Shown here: piece after piece, positions 53,454 through 61,880 of the stretch
Numbering within the stretch: position 1 is the stretch's first letter
Layout: each line of letters opens with the position of its first letter
NCBI GenBank assembly: GCA_028694115.1
Contig: JAQUUB010000002.1
Span: 1 to 64,000 of the forward strand
Direction: 5' to 3'
DNA: 64,000 nt
Source of the DNA: Lachnospiraceae bacterium
GTDB lineage: Bacteria > Bacillota_A > Clostridia > Lachnospirales > Lachnospiraceae
The notes under the pieces: model-generated
What the model saw: only the letters and a program-made list of their open reading frames with translations
Database searches by the model: none
What the model was told of the DNA's origin: nothing
Made by a program: the position numbers and the translations under genes

Positions 53454-53538
53454 GTGTGAAAAGATATACTAGCGCATAAAAGAACCATGCTAAGTATATC
53501 TAAGTTTCACACCTGAAGAAGCCGCAAGCGTCTTCTTC
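53454..53538 (+). promoter_or_regulatory. Class B structured leader element (complete copy) before ugd
   Basis: The outer stem is GTGTGAAA (53454-53461) with TTTCACAC (53505-53512). The inner stem is AGATATACT (53462-53470) with AGTATATCT (53493-53501). The second hairpin is GAAGAAG (53515-53521), CCGCAAGCGT and CTTCTTC (53532-53538). Layout and length match the 33448 copy. Downstream an AAATAAA/TTTATTT hairpin with T-run (about 53544-53561) could be a weak terminator, so the leader may control read-through into ugd. Confidence 0.7.
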
Positions 53539-53592
53539 TAGCGAAATAAAGGTTTTATTTTTAATTGAAGAAGATAGCGGGAGGCTTAAGAT

Positions 53593-54897
53593 ATGAAGAT
53601 CGCAGTGGCTGGTACGGGATATGTGGGATTAGTAACGGGCGTATGTCTGGCAGAAAATGGACATTATGTAACCTGTGTTGACGTTGAGGAAAAAAAGGTT
53701 CAGATGATGCAAAAAGGAAAATCCCCTATTTATGAACCAGGACTATCAGAATTAATGAAAAAGAATATGGACAAGTTATCTTTTACAACTGATTATAAAG
53801 AGGCATATCAGGATGCAGATGTGATTTTCGTTGGTGTTGGAACGCCAGAGAAAAGAGATGGATCAGCAAATTTAACCTATGTATATACGGTGGTAGACCA
53901 AATTGCAGAATCTATCACAAAAGAGTGTGTTGTAGTAATAAAATCAACGGTTCCAATTGGAACAAATGATAAAATAGAAGCTTATTTACATGAAAAACTG
54001 GACGGAAAGTTTAAAATTCATATTGCTTCTAATCCAGAGTTTTTAGCACAGGGAACAGCAGTACAAGATACACTTCATGCTTCTAGAATTGTAATTGGTG
54101 TAGAAGATGATTTTTCAGAGACAATCTTAAAGGAAGTTTATAAGAATTTTGATGCACCATTATTAACTACGAACAGACGAAGTGCAGAAATGATAAAATA
54201 TGCATCAAATGATTTTCTTGCATTAAAAATATCTTATATCAATGAAATTGCAAATCTTTGTGAAATTATTGGTGCAGATATTGAAGATGTGGCAAAAGGC
54301 ATGAGCTTTGATAGCAGAATTGGAAGTAAATTTTTAAATGCTGGGATTGGATATGGTGGATCCTGTTTTCCAAAGGATACAAAGGCATTAAGCTGGCTGG
54401 CAAATTATAATGATAATGAGATTAAAACAATTAAAGCGGCAATCGAAGTTAATGAGAATCAGAAATTGAAATTAGTCAAAAAAGCTGCTAAATATTATAA
54501 GGATTTCAGAGGATTGACAATTGCTGTCCTGGGGTTAACATTTAAACCTGGAACAGATGATTTGAGAGAGGCACCCTCATTAGTGACAGTACCTCTATTA
54601 ATTGATGATGGAGCTAAAGTAAAGGCTTGGGATCCTGTTGGAGTAGAAAATTTTAAAAAACATGTTTCTGATGGGATTACCTATTATGAAACAATAGAAG
54701 AGACGTTAGAAGACACAGATCTCTGCTTTATTTTCACGGAATGGGAAGAAATAAAAAAATTAGATCCTTCGATATTTACTAAAAAAATGAAGAATCCCAT
54801 TGTAATTGACGGAAGAAATTGCTTTCGAAGTGGAGTAATGAAGGATGTTCCAATCGTATATGAAAGTATTGGAAGAGCTGTTGTTGATCATCGCTAG
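53593..54897 (+). CDS. ugd: UDP-glucose 6-dehydrogenase
   Basis: This 434-residue enzyme oxidises UDP-glucose to UDP-glucuronate. KIAVAGTGYVGLVTGVCLA binds NAD, SPIYEPGLSELM and GVGTPEKRDGSANL are typical of Ugd, and Cys258 in GYGGSCFPKDTKAL is the catalytic thiol. LTFKPGTDDLREAPS in the C-terminal domain is also diagnostic. GGGAGG at 53579-53584 supports the start. It has a long (about 140-base) structured leader and its own promoter, which suggests regulated acid-sugar supply. yfhO follows after 30 bases. Confidence 0.95.
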   Translation: MKIAVAGTGYVGLVTGVCLAENGHYVTCVDVEEKKVQMMQKGKSPIYEPGLSELMKKNMDKLSFTTDYKEAYQDADVIFVGVGTPEKRDGSANLTYVYTVVDQIAESITKECVVVIKSTVPIGTNDKIEAYLHEKLDGKFKIHIASNPEFLAQGTAVQDTLHASRIVIGVEDDFSETILKEVYKNFDAPLLTTNRRSAEMIKYASNDFLALKISYINEIANLCEIIGADIEDVAKGMSFDSRIGSKFLNAGIGYGGSCFPKDTKALSWLANYNDNEIKTIKAAIEVNENQKLKLVKKAAKYYKDFRGLTIAVLGLTFKPGTDDLREAPSLVTVPLLIDDGAKVKAWDPVGVENFKKHVSDGITYYETIEETLEDTDLCFIFTEWEEIKKLDPSIFTKKMKNPIVIDGRNCFRSGVMKDVPIVYESIGRAVVDHR

Positions 54898-54927
54898 AAA
54901 TACTTCTGATGGGTATAAGGGAATAAA

Positions 54928-57582
54928 ATGATAAACAAAAATAAACTAAATTTAATTATAAAATATATAATACCATCCATGATAACTCTCATAATCACTA
55001 TGGGAGTTTTAATGGTTAAGGGGATTTATCCCTTTGGTAATGCTCGGATTGATTATTATGATATGGGTCAGACAAATGCACCATTATATTATCATCTCTA
55101 TGATTTCCTGCATGGAAAGGTGTCCCTTTTTTTTGATTGGTATATCAATGAAGGACAGAATTTATCGATGGGGAGTGCGATTCAGTGGAATATCTCGCCC
55201 TTTAATCTTTTCTTTATTTTCGTAAAAAGAAATAGGATACTTGAAAGTCTATCCTTATTTACAATCTTAAGGTTAGTTTTTATGGCTTTTACAATGAATC
55301 TGTTTTTAACGAAAGTATGTAAAAAGACTCCTTATTTTTATCAGGTGATTTTCAGTGTACTCTATAGCCTCTGCGGATATTCGCTGATTCACTATACGAT
55401 TCCAACCTATCTTGATATGGCGGTCTTTTTCCCAATTCTTGTGCTGAGTTTATTTAAGCTGCTGAAAGAAGGAAAGCTGCTTTTCTATACCTTGACTTTG
55501 GGGTATACGATTGCATTAAGTTATTATCTGGGGTTCATGAATCTTATCTATATTTTATTGGTTGGAGGTTTATACTTTCTATTCATTCTACCCAAAGAGG
55601 AGCGTGGGAATAGAGCTTTTCGTCTGGGAATAGGTACGATAGCTGGACTTTCACTATCTTCAGTAATTCTGCTTCCGGCAGTTTTCCAGATGAGTAAATC
55701 CACACGGTTTCATTCTAATTTAAGTGGAGGGCCAATCGAGACAATCATATCAATTTTAAATTCGATTGGTGCAGATATGTATTATGTCAAATGGTGGCTC
55801 CTTTTTGGTATGGCATTACCAGGGGTTATTATTCTATTTGGACTATTTAAAAAGAGAAAAAATATAAGAGAAAAATTGTTTCTGATACTAGCAACATTTA
55901 TTCCTTGTGCGCTAATTCCTGTAGAAAGCATCAATATTCTTTGGCATTTTGGAACATATTATCATTATCCAGTCAGATGTGGATATCTAATACCCTTTGC
56001 TATTTTAAGTTGCGCAGCCTATTTTGCTGGAGAAACATTTACAGAGAAATCTAAATATGAAAAAAGAACCGGTGTATTGTGTATAGCAGGTGTATTTTGC
56101 GGGTTGTTATTATCCATTGGAGTACTAAGGTTATACTTAAAACATGATTTGTGGTATGTAAAAGATTTGTTTCTTGTATCCATTGGCGTATTTGCAGTTT
56201 TGTTTCTGATTTATTTTGCAATTATTATTTTGGGAAAAGGAAAATGGAGAGGAATTCTTCTTATTCCAATCTTTTTTGAATTAATCGTTGGAGCATATAT
56301 CAGCTATGGAAACCCATACTATTATACGGATTATTCTGGAGATCCTGAGCAAAGTGGAGAGTATATTATTACTGCGAATACATTAAAAGAATCATTACCA
56401 ATTGAAGAATCTTTTATTGACAGAATAAAAAATCCAGATACGGACTTAAATACGAATTATTCTATGGTTTTGAATCGTGCAACAATCACGGGATGGGCCA
56501 ATACCGTTTGCAGTGAACAACAGAATGCGGCCATCCAGTTCGGATATGGGGCACATTTTATGAGAATTCTAGATTCAGGCGGAACATATTTTACGGATTC
56601 TTTACTGAATGTAAAAGAAATTCTTACGTGTGCACCAGCTCAGACGGATGCATCTGTCTATGAGAAGATTGCGCAGGCAAATGGTTATACACTTTATAAA
56701 AATATGGTAGCATTGCCATTTGGATTAACTGTTTCAGACAAATTGTTATCTATGGATGTTTATTCTATTGATTATGTGGAGATACAAAACGAAATCTATC
56801 ATAGCTTATCGGATGATAAAGGGATGATTGCAGAAAGAGTTCCCATGGAGGCCGAAGATGATGGGACCGAATTTACGGTAAAAATAGAAGGAAACAAGGC
56901 TCTTTATCTGCAGGGTGGAAGCTTTGAGAAAATTATCGTAAACGGACAGGAAGTGGTAGTTCCAAGTATTAGAGAAACGGATAACAAAGCATATCCTGCA
57001 TGGTTTAATTCGAATGTCATTTGTCTTGGCAATTTTAACGAAGAAACAGTGACAATGGAAGTTGTGTTAAAAGAAGGATCTCCTTTTAATTCTAAATTAT
57101 CGACGCTGGATCTTGAAAAATTGAATCAATTATCAAACTCTTATCGGGATTATTCTGTAAAGGAACAGGTGACAAAAAGCTCGTTAACGTTGCAGGCGGT
57201 TGGAACTGAGGAAAAGAATCTTTTATTACTTCCAATCAATTATGATGAAGGATTTAAAATAACAAACAATGGAGTACTGGTAACAAATGCACAAAGAGTA
57301 GCTGGATTATTTGTGGGAATCCCATTAAATATAGGTGAGAATGAAATTGCTATGAGGTATACGCCTCCTGGATTAAAAACTGGAGCCCTGCTTACCTTGA
57401 TTACCTGTATTTTGATTGCAATTGTGACTTCGTTAAATTGTAAGCGGCAAATAATGATAAATAGATTTTTTGAAAAGACAGCAAGTATTATTTTGCAGAC
57501 TGTCTGGTGGGGCGTTGCAATTTTACTTTATATCATACCAATCAGCTGGCTCATCGTCCACGTGATTGTAAAAAGGCTATGA
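54928..57582 (+). CDS. yfhO: YfhO family membrane glycosyltransferase
   Basis: This 884-residue protein has about 12 membrane segments, with a large extracytoplasmic domain between the penultimate and last of them. GIYPFGNARIDYYDMGQTNAPLYYHLYDFL and LSMGSAIQWNISPFNLF are YfhO hallmarks (read as separate segments). In Bacillus, YfhO works with the Und-P transferase CsbB to glycosylate lipoteichoic acid outside the membrane. The CsbB-like protein at 2499 could provide the donor here, though it is 50 kb away. The last bases of the gene contain the promoter for the next gene, and both are copied at 59264-59314. Confidence 0.85.
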   Translation: MINKNKLNLIIKYIIPSMITLIITMGVLMVKGIYPFGNARIDYYDMGQTNAPLYYHLYDFLHGKVSLFFDWYINEGQNLSMGSAIQWNISPFNLFFIFVKRNRILESLSLFTILRLVFMAFTMNLFLTKVCKKTPYFYQVIFSVLYSLCGYSLIHYTIPTYLDMAVFFPILVLSLFKLLKEGKLLFYTLTLGYTIALSYYLGFMNLIYILLVGGLYFLFILPKEERGNRAFRLGIGTIAGLSLSSVILLPAVFQMSKSTRFHSNLSGGPIETIISILNSIGADMYYVKWWLLFGMALPGVIILFGLFKKRKNIREKLFLILATFIPCALIPVESINILWHFGTYYHYPVRCGYLIPFAILSCAAYFAGETFTEKSKYEKRTGVLCIAGVFCGLLLSIGVLRLYLKHDLWYVKDLFLVSIGVFAVLFLIYFAIIILGKGKWRGILLIPIFFELIVGAYISYGNPYYYTDYSGDPEQSGEYIITANTLKESLPIEESFIDRIKNPDTDLNTNYSMVLNRATITGWANTVCSEQQNAAIQFGYGAHFMRILDSGGTYFTDSLLNVKEILTCAPAQTDASVYEKIAQANGYTLYKNMVALPFGLTVSDKLLSMDVYSIDYVEIQNEIYHSLSDDKGMIAERVPMEAEDDGTEFTVKIEGNKALYLQGGSFEKIIVNGQEVVVPSIRETDNKAYPAWFNSNVICLGNFNEETVTMEVVLKEGSPFNSKLSTLDLEKLNQLSNSYRDYSVKEQVTKSSLTLQAVGTEEKNLLLLPINYDEGFKITNNGVLVTNAQRVAGLFVGIPLNIGENEIAMRYTPPGLKTGALLTLITCILIAIVTSLNCKRQIMINRFFEKTASIILQTVWWGVAILLYIIPISWLIVHVIVKRL

Positions 57583-57594
57583 TAATGGTACAAT
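57566..57594 (+). promoter_or_regulatory. Promoter inside the yfhO 3' end
   Basis: TTGTAA (57566-57571), 17 bases and TACAAT (57589-57594). The same promoter with one sequence context is repeated at 59286-59314 before rfbG, which supports a real function for both. Confidence 0.55.
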
Positions 57595-57655
57595 GTGGAA
57601 AGTGTGAGTCGCATTAACAGTGATTCTTTTCATTATCATAAAAAGGGAGTTATAG

Positions 57656-59223
57656 ATGAATCAGAATATTATGAAAAAAAATATAGTCATATTCATAGGA
57701 ATTACAATATTGTTATTGCTTTGGGCAATTATATGGACAGGACAAAAAAAGGATGCTATATTGACGAATACTATACGTATACATTGACGAATGGAATTCA
57801 TTTGGGAATTGATATCAAGGATGGAGAATGGAACTCTACGAATAACTTTTTTGAAGAACTAGTTACACGAGAGGTTGATCGATTTGATTTTGTACAAACG
57901 TGTAAAAATACGGCAGATGATGTGCATCCGCCTGTTTACTATCTGGTATTAAATGTAATTTCTTCTTTGTTTCCAGGAAAATTTTCTCTTTGGTTTGCGC
58001 TTGGTATTAATATTGTCTGCTTTTTGATGGTATCTTTTTTACTCTATCGTTGTGCAATATTATTGACAGAAAACTCCGTGTTGTCACTTCTGGTTGTAAT
58101 GGCGTATGCAATCAATCCGAGTACTGTAACGGGATTGGTATATTTACGTATGTATTTTTTGTTCTCAGTATTTGCGGTTGCGTATGTATACCTGCATATG
58201 AAAATGCTGAAGCAGGGTGATATGATACCTCGAAGGGTAATCCCGTTAATTATAATTGGTTTTTTGGGATTTCTGACACATTATTATATGCTTTTTGTTA
58301 TGTTTTGCATCTCGTTTTTCTTTGCGGTTTATTTTTTCTTTATTAAAAAGCAGTATATAAAGACGGTACTTTATGGGGTATCAATTGCATTATCACTTGT
58401 GATGGCATATCTTGTCTGGCCGGTTAGTTATTTCCATATGTTTAAAGGCTATCGAGGTAAGGGAGCAACAAAGAGTCTTCTGGATTTTGAAAAATTATTG
58501 TCCAGAGTTATATTTTTTATGGAAAAATATAGTGATAAAGTTCTTGGAAGAGCAGGGCTACTCGTGTTTCTTCTTGTAGTGGTATTGCTTGTCTTGAATA
58601 TTAAAAAGAAGACCATAAAAGAGAATTTTGAAATAATATTTAGGTTTCTGGTTCCGGCACTTGGAATTGTCGGATATTTTTTTCTTGTATCTTTTACGGC
58701 ATTGGTAGTAGATTATTCTAATCGTTATGAGTTCCCGATTATAGGTTTGACGATTTTGTATTTGGTAATTAGTCTTTATTTTCTTTTTACGCGGATAAAT
58801 ATATCAGAAAAAAGGGCACTTGTTATTGTATGTAGTATATTTATTATTTTTTCTGGTGTAGGATATTTGTCAAAGGAAGTAGATTTCTTATATCGTCAGC
58901 AGGCTAAAATTGATGAATATATCAACGAGCATAAAGATGCAGATGTGGTTGTCTTTTCAAGAGGCAACTATGATGCACTGATTGGTGATTTGGTTAAATT
59001 CCCACGTGTTTTTATTGCAGGAAAAGAAAAAACAGAAGAAATGATGGAAAATGGAATTCAAGATGAGACTTTATGTACAAGTCAGGAGATTTTATTCTAT
59101 GCTGAGAATGGGAGTAATGTAGAAAAATTGAAGGGAATGATTTTAGAAAATAATAAGAAGCTTTCTCAGGTTGAAAAATTATGGGAATGTAATGATTTTT
59201 TTTCTATCTACCGAGTATTTTGA
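57656..59223 (+). CDS. GT-C (GT39/ArnT-like) membrane glycosyltransferase read through a -1 frameshift at A7
   Basis: The body of this protein (about 490 residues from codon GGA at 57751) has 11 or so membrane segments, the catalytic-type CYIDEYYTYTLTNG and DDVHPPVYYLVLNV, as in GT39/GT83 enzymes. The open frame upstream of this point is hydrophilic and unconvincing. Another frame starts at 57656 with AAGGGAG at 57643-57649 and encodes MKKNIVIFIGITILLLLWAI, a perfect signal-anchor, then ends at a TGA soon after the A-tract. The two join at A_AAA_AAG (57744-57751) by a -1 shift, or by one extra A. Without it, only a peptide of about 44 residues is made. The product would glycosylate an exported glycan from a lipid-linked donor. 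Confidence 0.7.
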
Positions 59224-59260
59224 TAATAGCGTAACGTTACTTTTGGGAAATAGTCACATG

Positions 59261-59302
59261 AATTATTGGCCCATCATCCATGTGATTGTAAAGCGACTAT
59301 GA
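59261..59302 (+). pseudogene. Remnant of a yfhO-like 3' end
   Basis: The frame reads NYWPIIHVIVKRL then stop, like the end of YfhO (SWLIVHVIVKRL). By eye, bases 59264-59314 match 57544-57594 at 42 of 51 positions, including the promoter. Only the last dozen codons remain, so this is a duplicated or recombined gene end. Confidence 0.6.
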
Positions 59303-59314
59303 TAATGGTACAAT
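59286..59314 (+). promoter_or_regulatory. Promoter of the CDP-sugar genes
   Basis: TTGTAA (59286-59291), a 17-base spacer and TACAAT (59309-59314), conserved with the copy at 57566-57594. It would produce a leader that starts just before the partial class B element. Confidence 0.55.
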
Positions 59315-59324
59315 ATAGTGTGAA

Positions 59325-59372
59325 GTGTGAAAAGATATACTAACGCATGAAAGAACCATGCTAAGTATATCT
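59325..59372 (+). promoter_or_regulatory. Partial class B leader element before rfbG
   Basis: GTGTGAAA (59325-59332) and the AGATATACT/AGTATATCT stem (59333-59341 with 59364-59372) are nearly identical to the 53454 copy, but the outer closing strand reads TTCCATAG instead of TTTCACAC. A shorter AGAA/TTCT hairpin replaces the second hairpin. The region 59224-59421 (198 bases) holds no gene. Confidence 0.6.
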
Positions 59373-59421
59373 AAGTTCCATAGTGTGAGAAGTAATTCTT
59401 GTGAGAACGGAGATTGAGTGA

Positions 59422-60468
59422 ATGGATTTTAGCTTTTATAAAGGGAAGAAAGTATTGATTACTGGACATACGGGATTTAAGGGGACTTGGTTATGTAAAT
59501 TACTTTTAAACCAAGGAGCAAAAATCACAGGATATAGTTTGGAGCCACCGACAAACCCCGCACTGTTTCAATTACTTCATATGGATGAGAAAATGAATTC
59601 TGTAATTGGAGATATCAGAGATTTTGATAAACTGAAATCAGTATTTGATTGTGTACAGCCAGAAATCGTATTCCATCTTGCAGCACAACCTTTAGTGCGT
59701 GATTCTTATAAGGAGCCCAAATACACATATGAGACGAATGTTCTAGGAACAGTGAATGTTTTGGAATGTGTACGGATCTCTAGTTGTGTAAAATCTTTTC
59801 TGAATGTTACAACAGATAAGGTATATGCAAATAATGAACAGAATATTGGATTTACGGAGGACATGCCTTTAGATGGATATGATCCCTATTCGAATAGTAA
59901 ATCCTGTTCAGAGCTGATTACTCATAGCTATCAGAAATCATTTCTAAACGAAATGGGAATTGCTGTTTCAACGGCACGGGCGGGCAATGTAATTGGCGGA
60001 GGTGATTTTGCCAATGATCGAATCATACCTGATTGCATCCGGGCAGCAGAAAAAAAAGAAGCAATTCAGATTCGTAATCCACATTCTACGAGACCTTTTC
60101 AGCATGTATTGGAACCCTTATGTGCATATCTTATGATTGCCATGAGACAATACACAGATAAGTCAATGGAAGGCTACTATAACGTGGGCCCTGAGGATCG
60201 GGATTGTGTTACAACAGGAACGTTAGTAACCATGTTTTGTGAGAAATGGGGACAGGGAATGTCGTTTGAAGACTGCTATGATGGGGGTCCTCATGAGGCA
60301 GGATTCTTAAAACTAAATTGTGATAAACTGAAAACTACATTTGACTGGAAACCAAAATGGGGAATAGAAGAAGCAATCGAAAAGACTGTTGAATGGAGTA
60401 AAGTCTACTTTTCCGGTAATGATATCAATAAGGAAACAGATAGACAAATTGAGGTTTATTTAAAATAA
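59422..60468 (+). CDS. rfbG: CDP-glucose 4,6-dehydratase
   Basis: This 348-residue enzyme converts CDP-glucose to CDP-4-keto-6-deoxyglucose. FYKGKKVLITGHTGFKGTWL is the RfbG start, VFHLAAQPLVRDSY and DPYSNSKSCSELI (catalytic Tyr/Lys) follow, and RAGNVIGGGDFANDRIIPD is diagnostic. GGAG at 59409-59412 is the ribosome site. It is followed by rfbH, so the pair makes CDP-3,6-dideoxyhexose precursors. The cytidylyltransferase RfbF that supplies CDP-glucose is not in the window and may lie downstream. Confidence 0.95.
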   Translation: MDFSFYKGKKVLITGHTGFKGTWLCKLLLNQGAKITGYSLEPPTNPALFQLLHMDEKMNSVIGDIRDFDKLKSVFDCVQPEIVFHLAAQPLVRDSYKEPKYTYETNVLGTVNVLECVRISSCVKSFLNVTTDKVYANNEQNIGFTEDMPLDGYDPYSNSKSCSELITHSYQKSFLNEMGIAVSTARAGNVIGGGDFANDRIIPDCIRAAEKKEAIQIRNPHSTRPFQHVLEPLCAYLMIAMRQYTDKSMEGYYNVGPEDRDCVTTGTLVTMFCEKWGQGMSFEDCYDGGPHEAGFLKLNCDKLKTTFDWKPKWGIEEAIEKTVEWSKVYFSGNDINKETDRQIEVYLK

Positions 60469-60512
60469 AGACAAGCCCAGACTTTGTGGTTGTCATGAGA
60501 ATGGAGAGTACT

Positions 60513-61880
60513 ATGTTTGAGAATAAGACGGAACAGCAGGCAAAGGAAGAAATCCTGACACTGGTGTCAGAATACTGTAAAACCTATCATAATAAGAAAA
60601 AGGACTTCGAAGAAGGGGACAGAATCCCTTATGCAAGCCGCGTTTATGATGAAAAAGAAATGTGCAATCTCGTGGACAGCTCTTTAGAATTTTGGTTGAC
60701 TGCCGGAAGATATACGGAGGAATTTGAAAAGAAATTAGCTGGTTATCTGGGTGTGAAATTTTGTTCTCTAGTAAATTCTGGTTCCTCTGCAAATCTGAAT
60801 GCATTTATGGCGTTAACATCTCCCTTACTGAAGGAAAGAAAAATTAATCGTGAAGATGAAGTAATTACTGTGGCAGCAGGATTTCCAACCACGGTTACGC
60901 CTATCATACAGTATGGGGCAATTCCTGTATTTGTAGATGTCACAATTCCACAATACAATATTGATGTATCCGCGCTAGAAGAAGCTTTGTCTGAAAAAAC
61001 AAAGGCTGTTATGGTTGCACATACGCTTGGTAATCCATTTGATTTAACAGAGGTAAAATCATTTTGCGAAAAGCATAATCTTTGGTTAATTGAAGATAAT
61101 TGTGATGCACTAGGTTCCACCTATACGATAAATGGGGAAACAAAATTTACAGGTACCATTGGTGACATTGGAACTTCAAGCTTCTACCCACCACACCATA
61201 TGACAATGGGAGAGGGCGGAGCTGTTTACACAAATAATGCACTTTTAAATAAATGTATTCGCTCTTTTAGAGATTGGGGAAGAGACTGTGTATGTCCCTC
61301 AGGAGTAGACAATCTTTGCGGTCACCGTTTTGATAGACAATATGGAGAGCTTCCTGTAGGTTATGATCATAAATATGTATATTCTCATTTTGGGTATAAT
61401 TTAAAGGCTACGGACATGCAAGCTGCGATTGGATGTGCCCAGATAGAAAAATTTCCTGAATTTGTGGAAAAGAGAAAGCATAATCATGCACGCTTAAAAG
61501 CGTCCTTAAAGGGATTAGAAGAATTTCTGATTCTTCCTGAGGCATGCGAGAATTCAGATCCCAGCTGGTTTGGATTTTTGATTACCTGCAAAGAAGGGAT
61601 TGATAGAAATCATGTAGTGCAATTGATTGAGAAAAAGGGAGTTCAAACAAGAATGCTGTTTGCGGGCAATTTAATCAAACACCCTTGTTTTGATGAAATG
61701 AGAGAAAGTGGTACAGGTTTTCGTATAGTAGGAGAACTTACGAATACAGATCGAATTATGAAAGACACTTTCTGGGTAGGGGTTTATCCAGGAATGTCAG
61801 ATAAACATATTGACTATATAGGAAAAACAATAAGAGAAGCAGTAGAAAGAAACTTTCTAGAGAGGACGGAAAGGGAATGA
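60513..61880 (+). CDS. rfbH: CDP-6-deoxy-4-hexulose 3-dehydrase (E1)
   Basis: This 455-residue enzyme removes the C3 hydroxyl of CDP-4-keto-6-deoxyglucose using PMP and an iron-sulfur cluster. It has the DegT fold, but His228 in FYPPHHMTMGEGG replaces the Schiff-base lysine, the mark of RfbH. DWGRDCVCPSGVDN and NLCGHRF carry the cluster cysteines. GGAG at 60503-60506 places the start at 60513; the upstream GTG and ATG codons are poorly placed. It normally needs an NADH reductase (RfbI/DdhD), which is not seen here. The product is the entry point to abequose, tyvelose or branched sugars. Confidence 0.95.
   Translation: MFENKTEQQAKEEILTLVSEYCKTYHNKKKDFEEGDRIPYASRVYDEKEMCNLVDSSLEFWLTAGRYTEEFEKKLAGYLGVKFCSLVNSGSSANLNAFMALTSPLLKERKINREDEVITVAAGFPTTVTPIIQYGAIPVFVDVTIPQYNIDVSALEEALSEKTKAVMVAHTLGNPFDLTEVKSFCEKHNLWLIEDNCDALGSTYTINGETKFTGTIGDIGTSSFYPPHHMTMGEGGAVYTNNALLNKCIRSFRDWGRDCVCPSGVDNLCGHRFDRQYGELPVGYDHKYVYSHFGYNLKATDMQAAIGCAQIEKFPEFVEKRKHNHARLKASLKGLEEFLILPEACENSDPSWFGFLITCKEGIDRNHVVQLIEKKGVQTRMLFAGNLIKHPCFDEMRESGTGFRIVGELTNTDRIMKDTFWVGVYPGMSDKHIDYIGKTIREAVERNFLERTERE

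Noticed and set aside
57595..57743. Open frame upstream of the 57656-59223 glycosyltransferase body
   Set aside because: It begins at a GTG within the leader, is hydrophilic and low in familiar motifs, and lacks a ribosome site. The signal-anchor frame starting at 57656 is far better.
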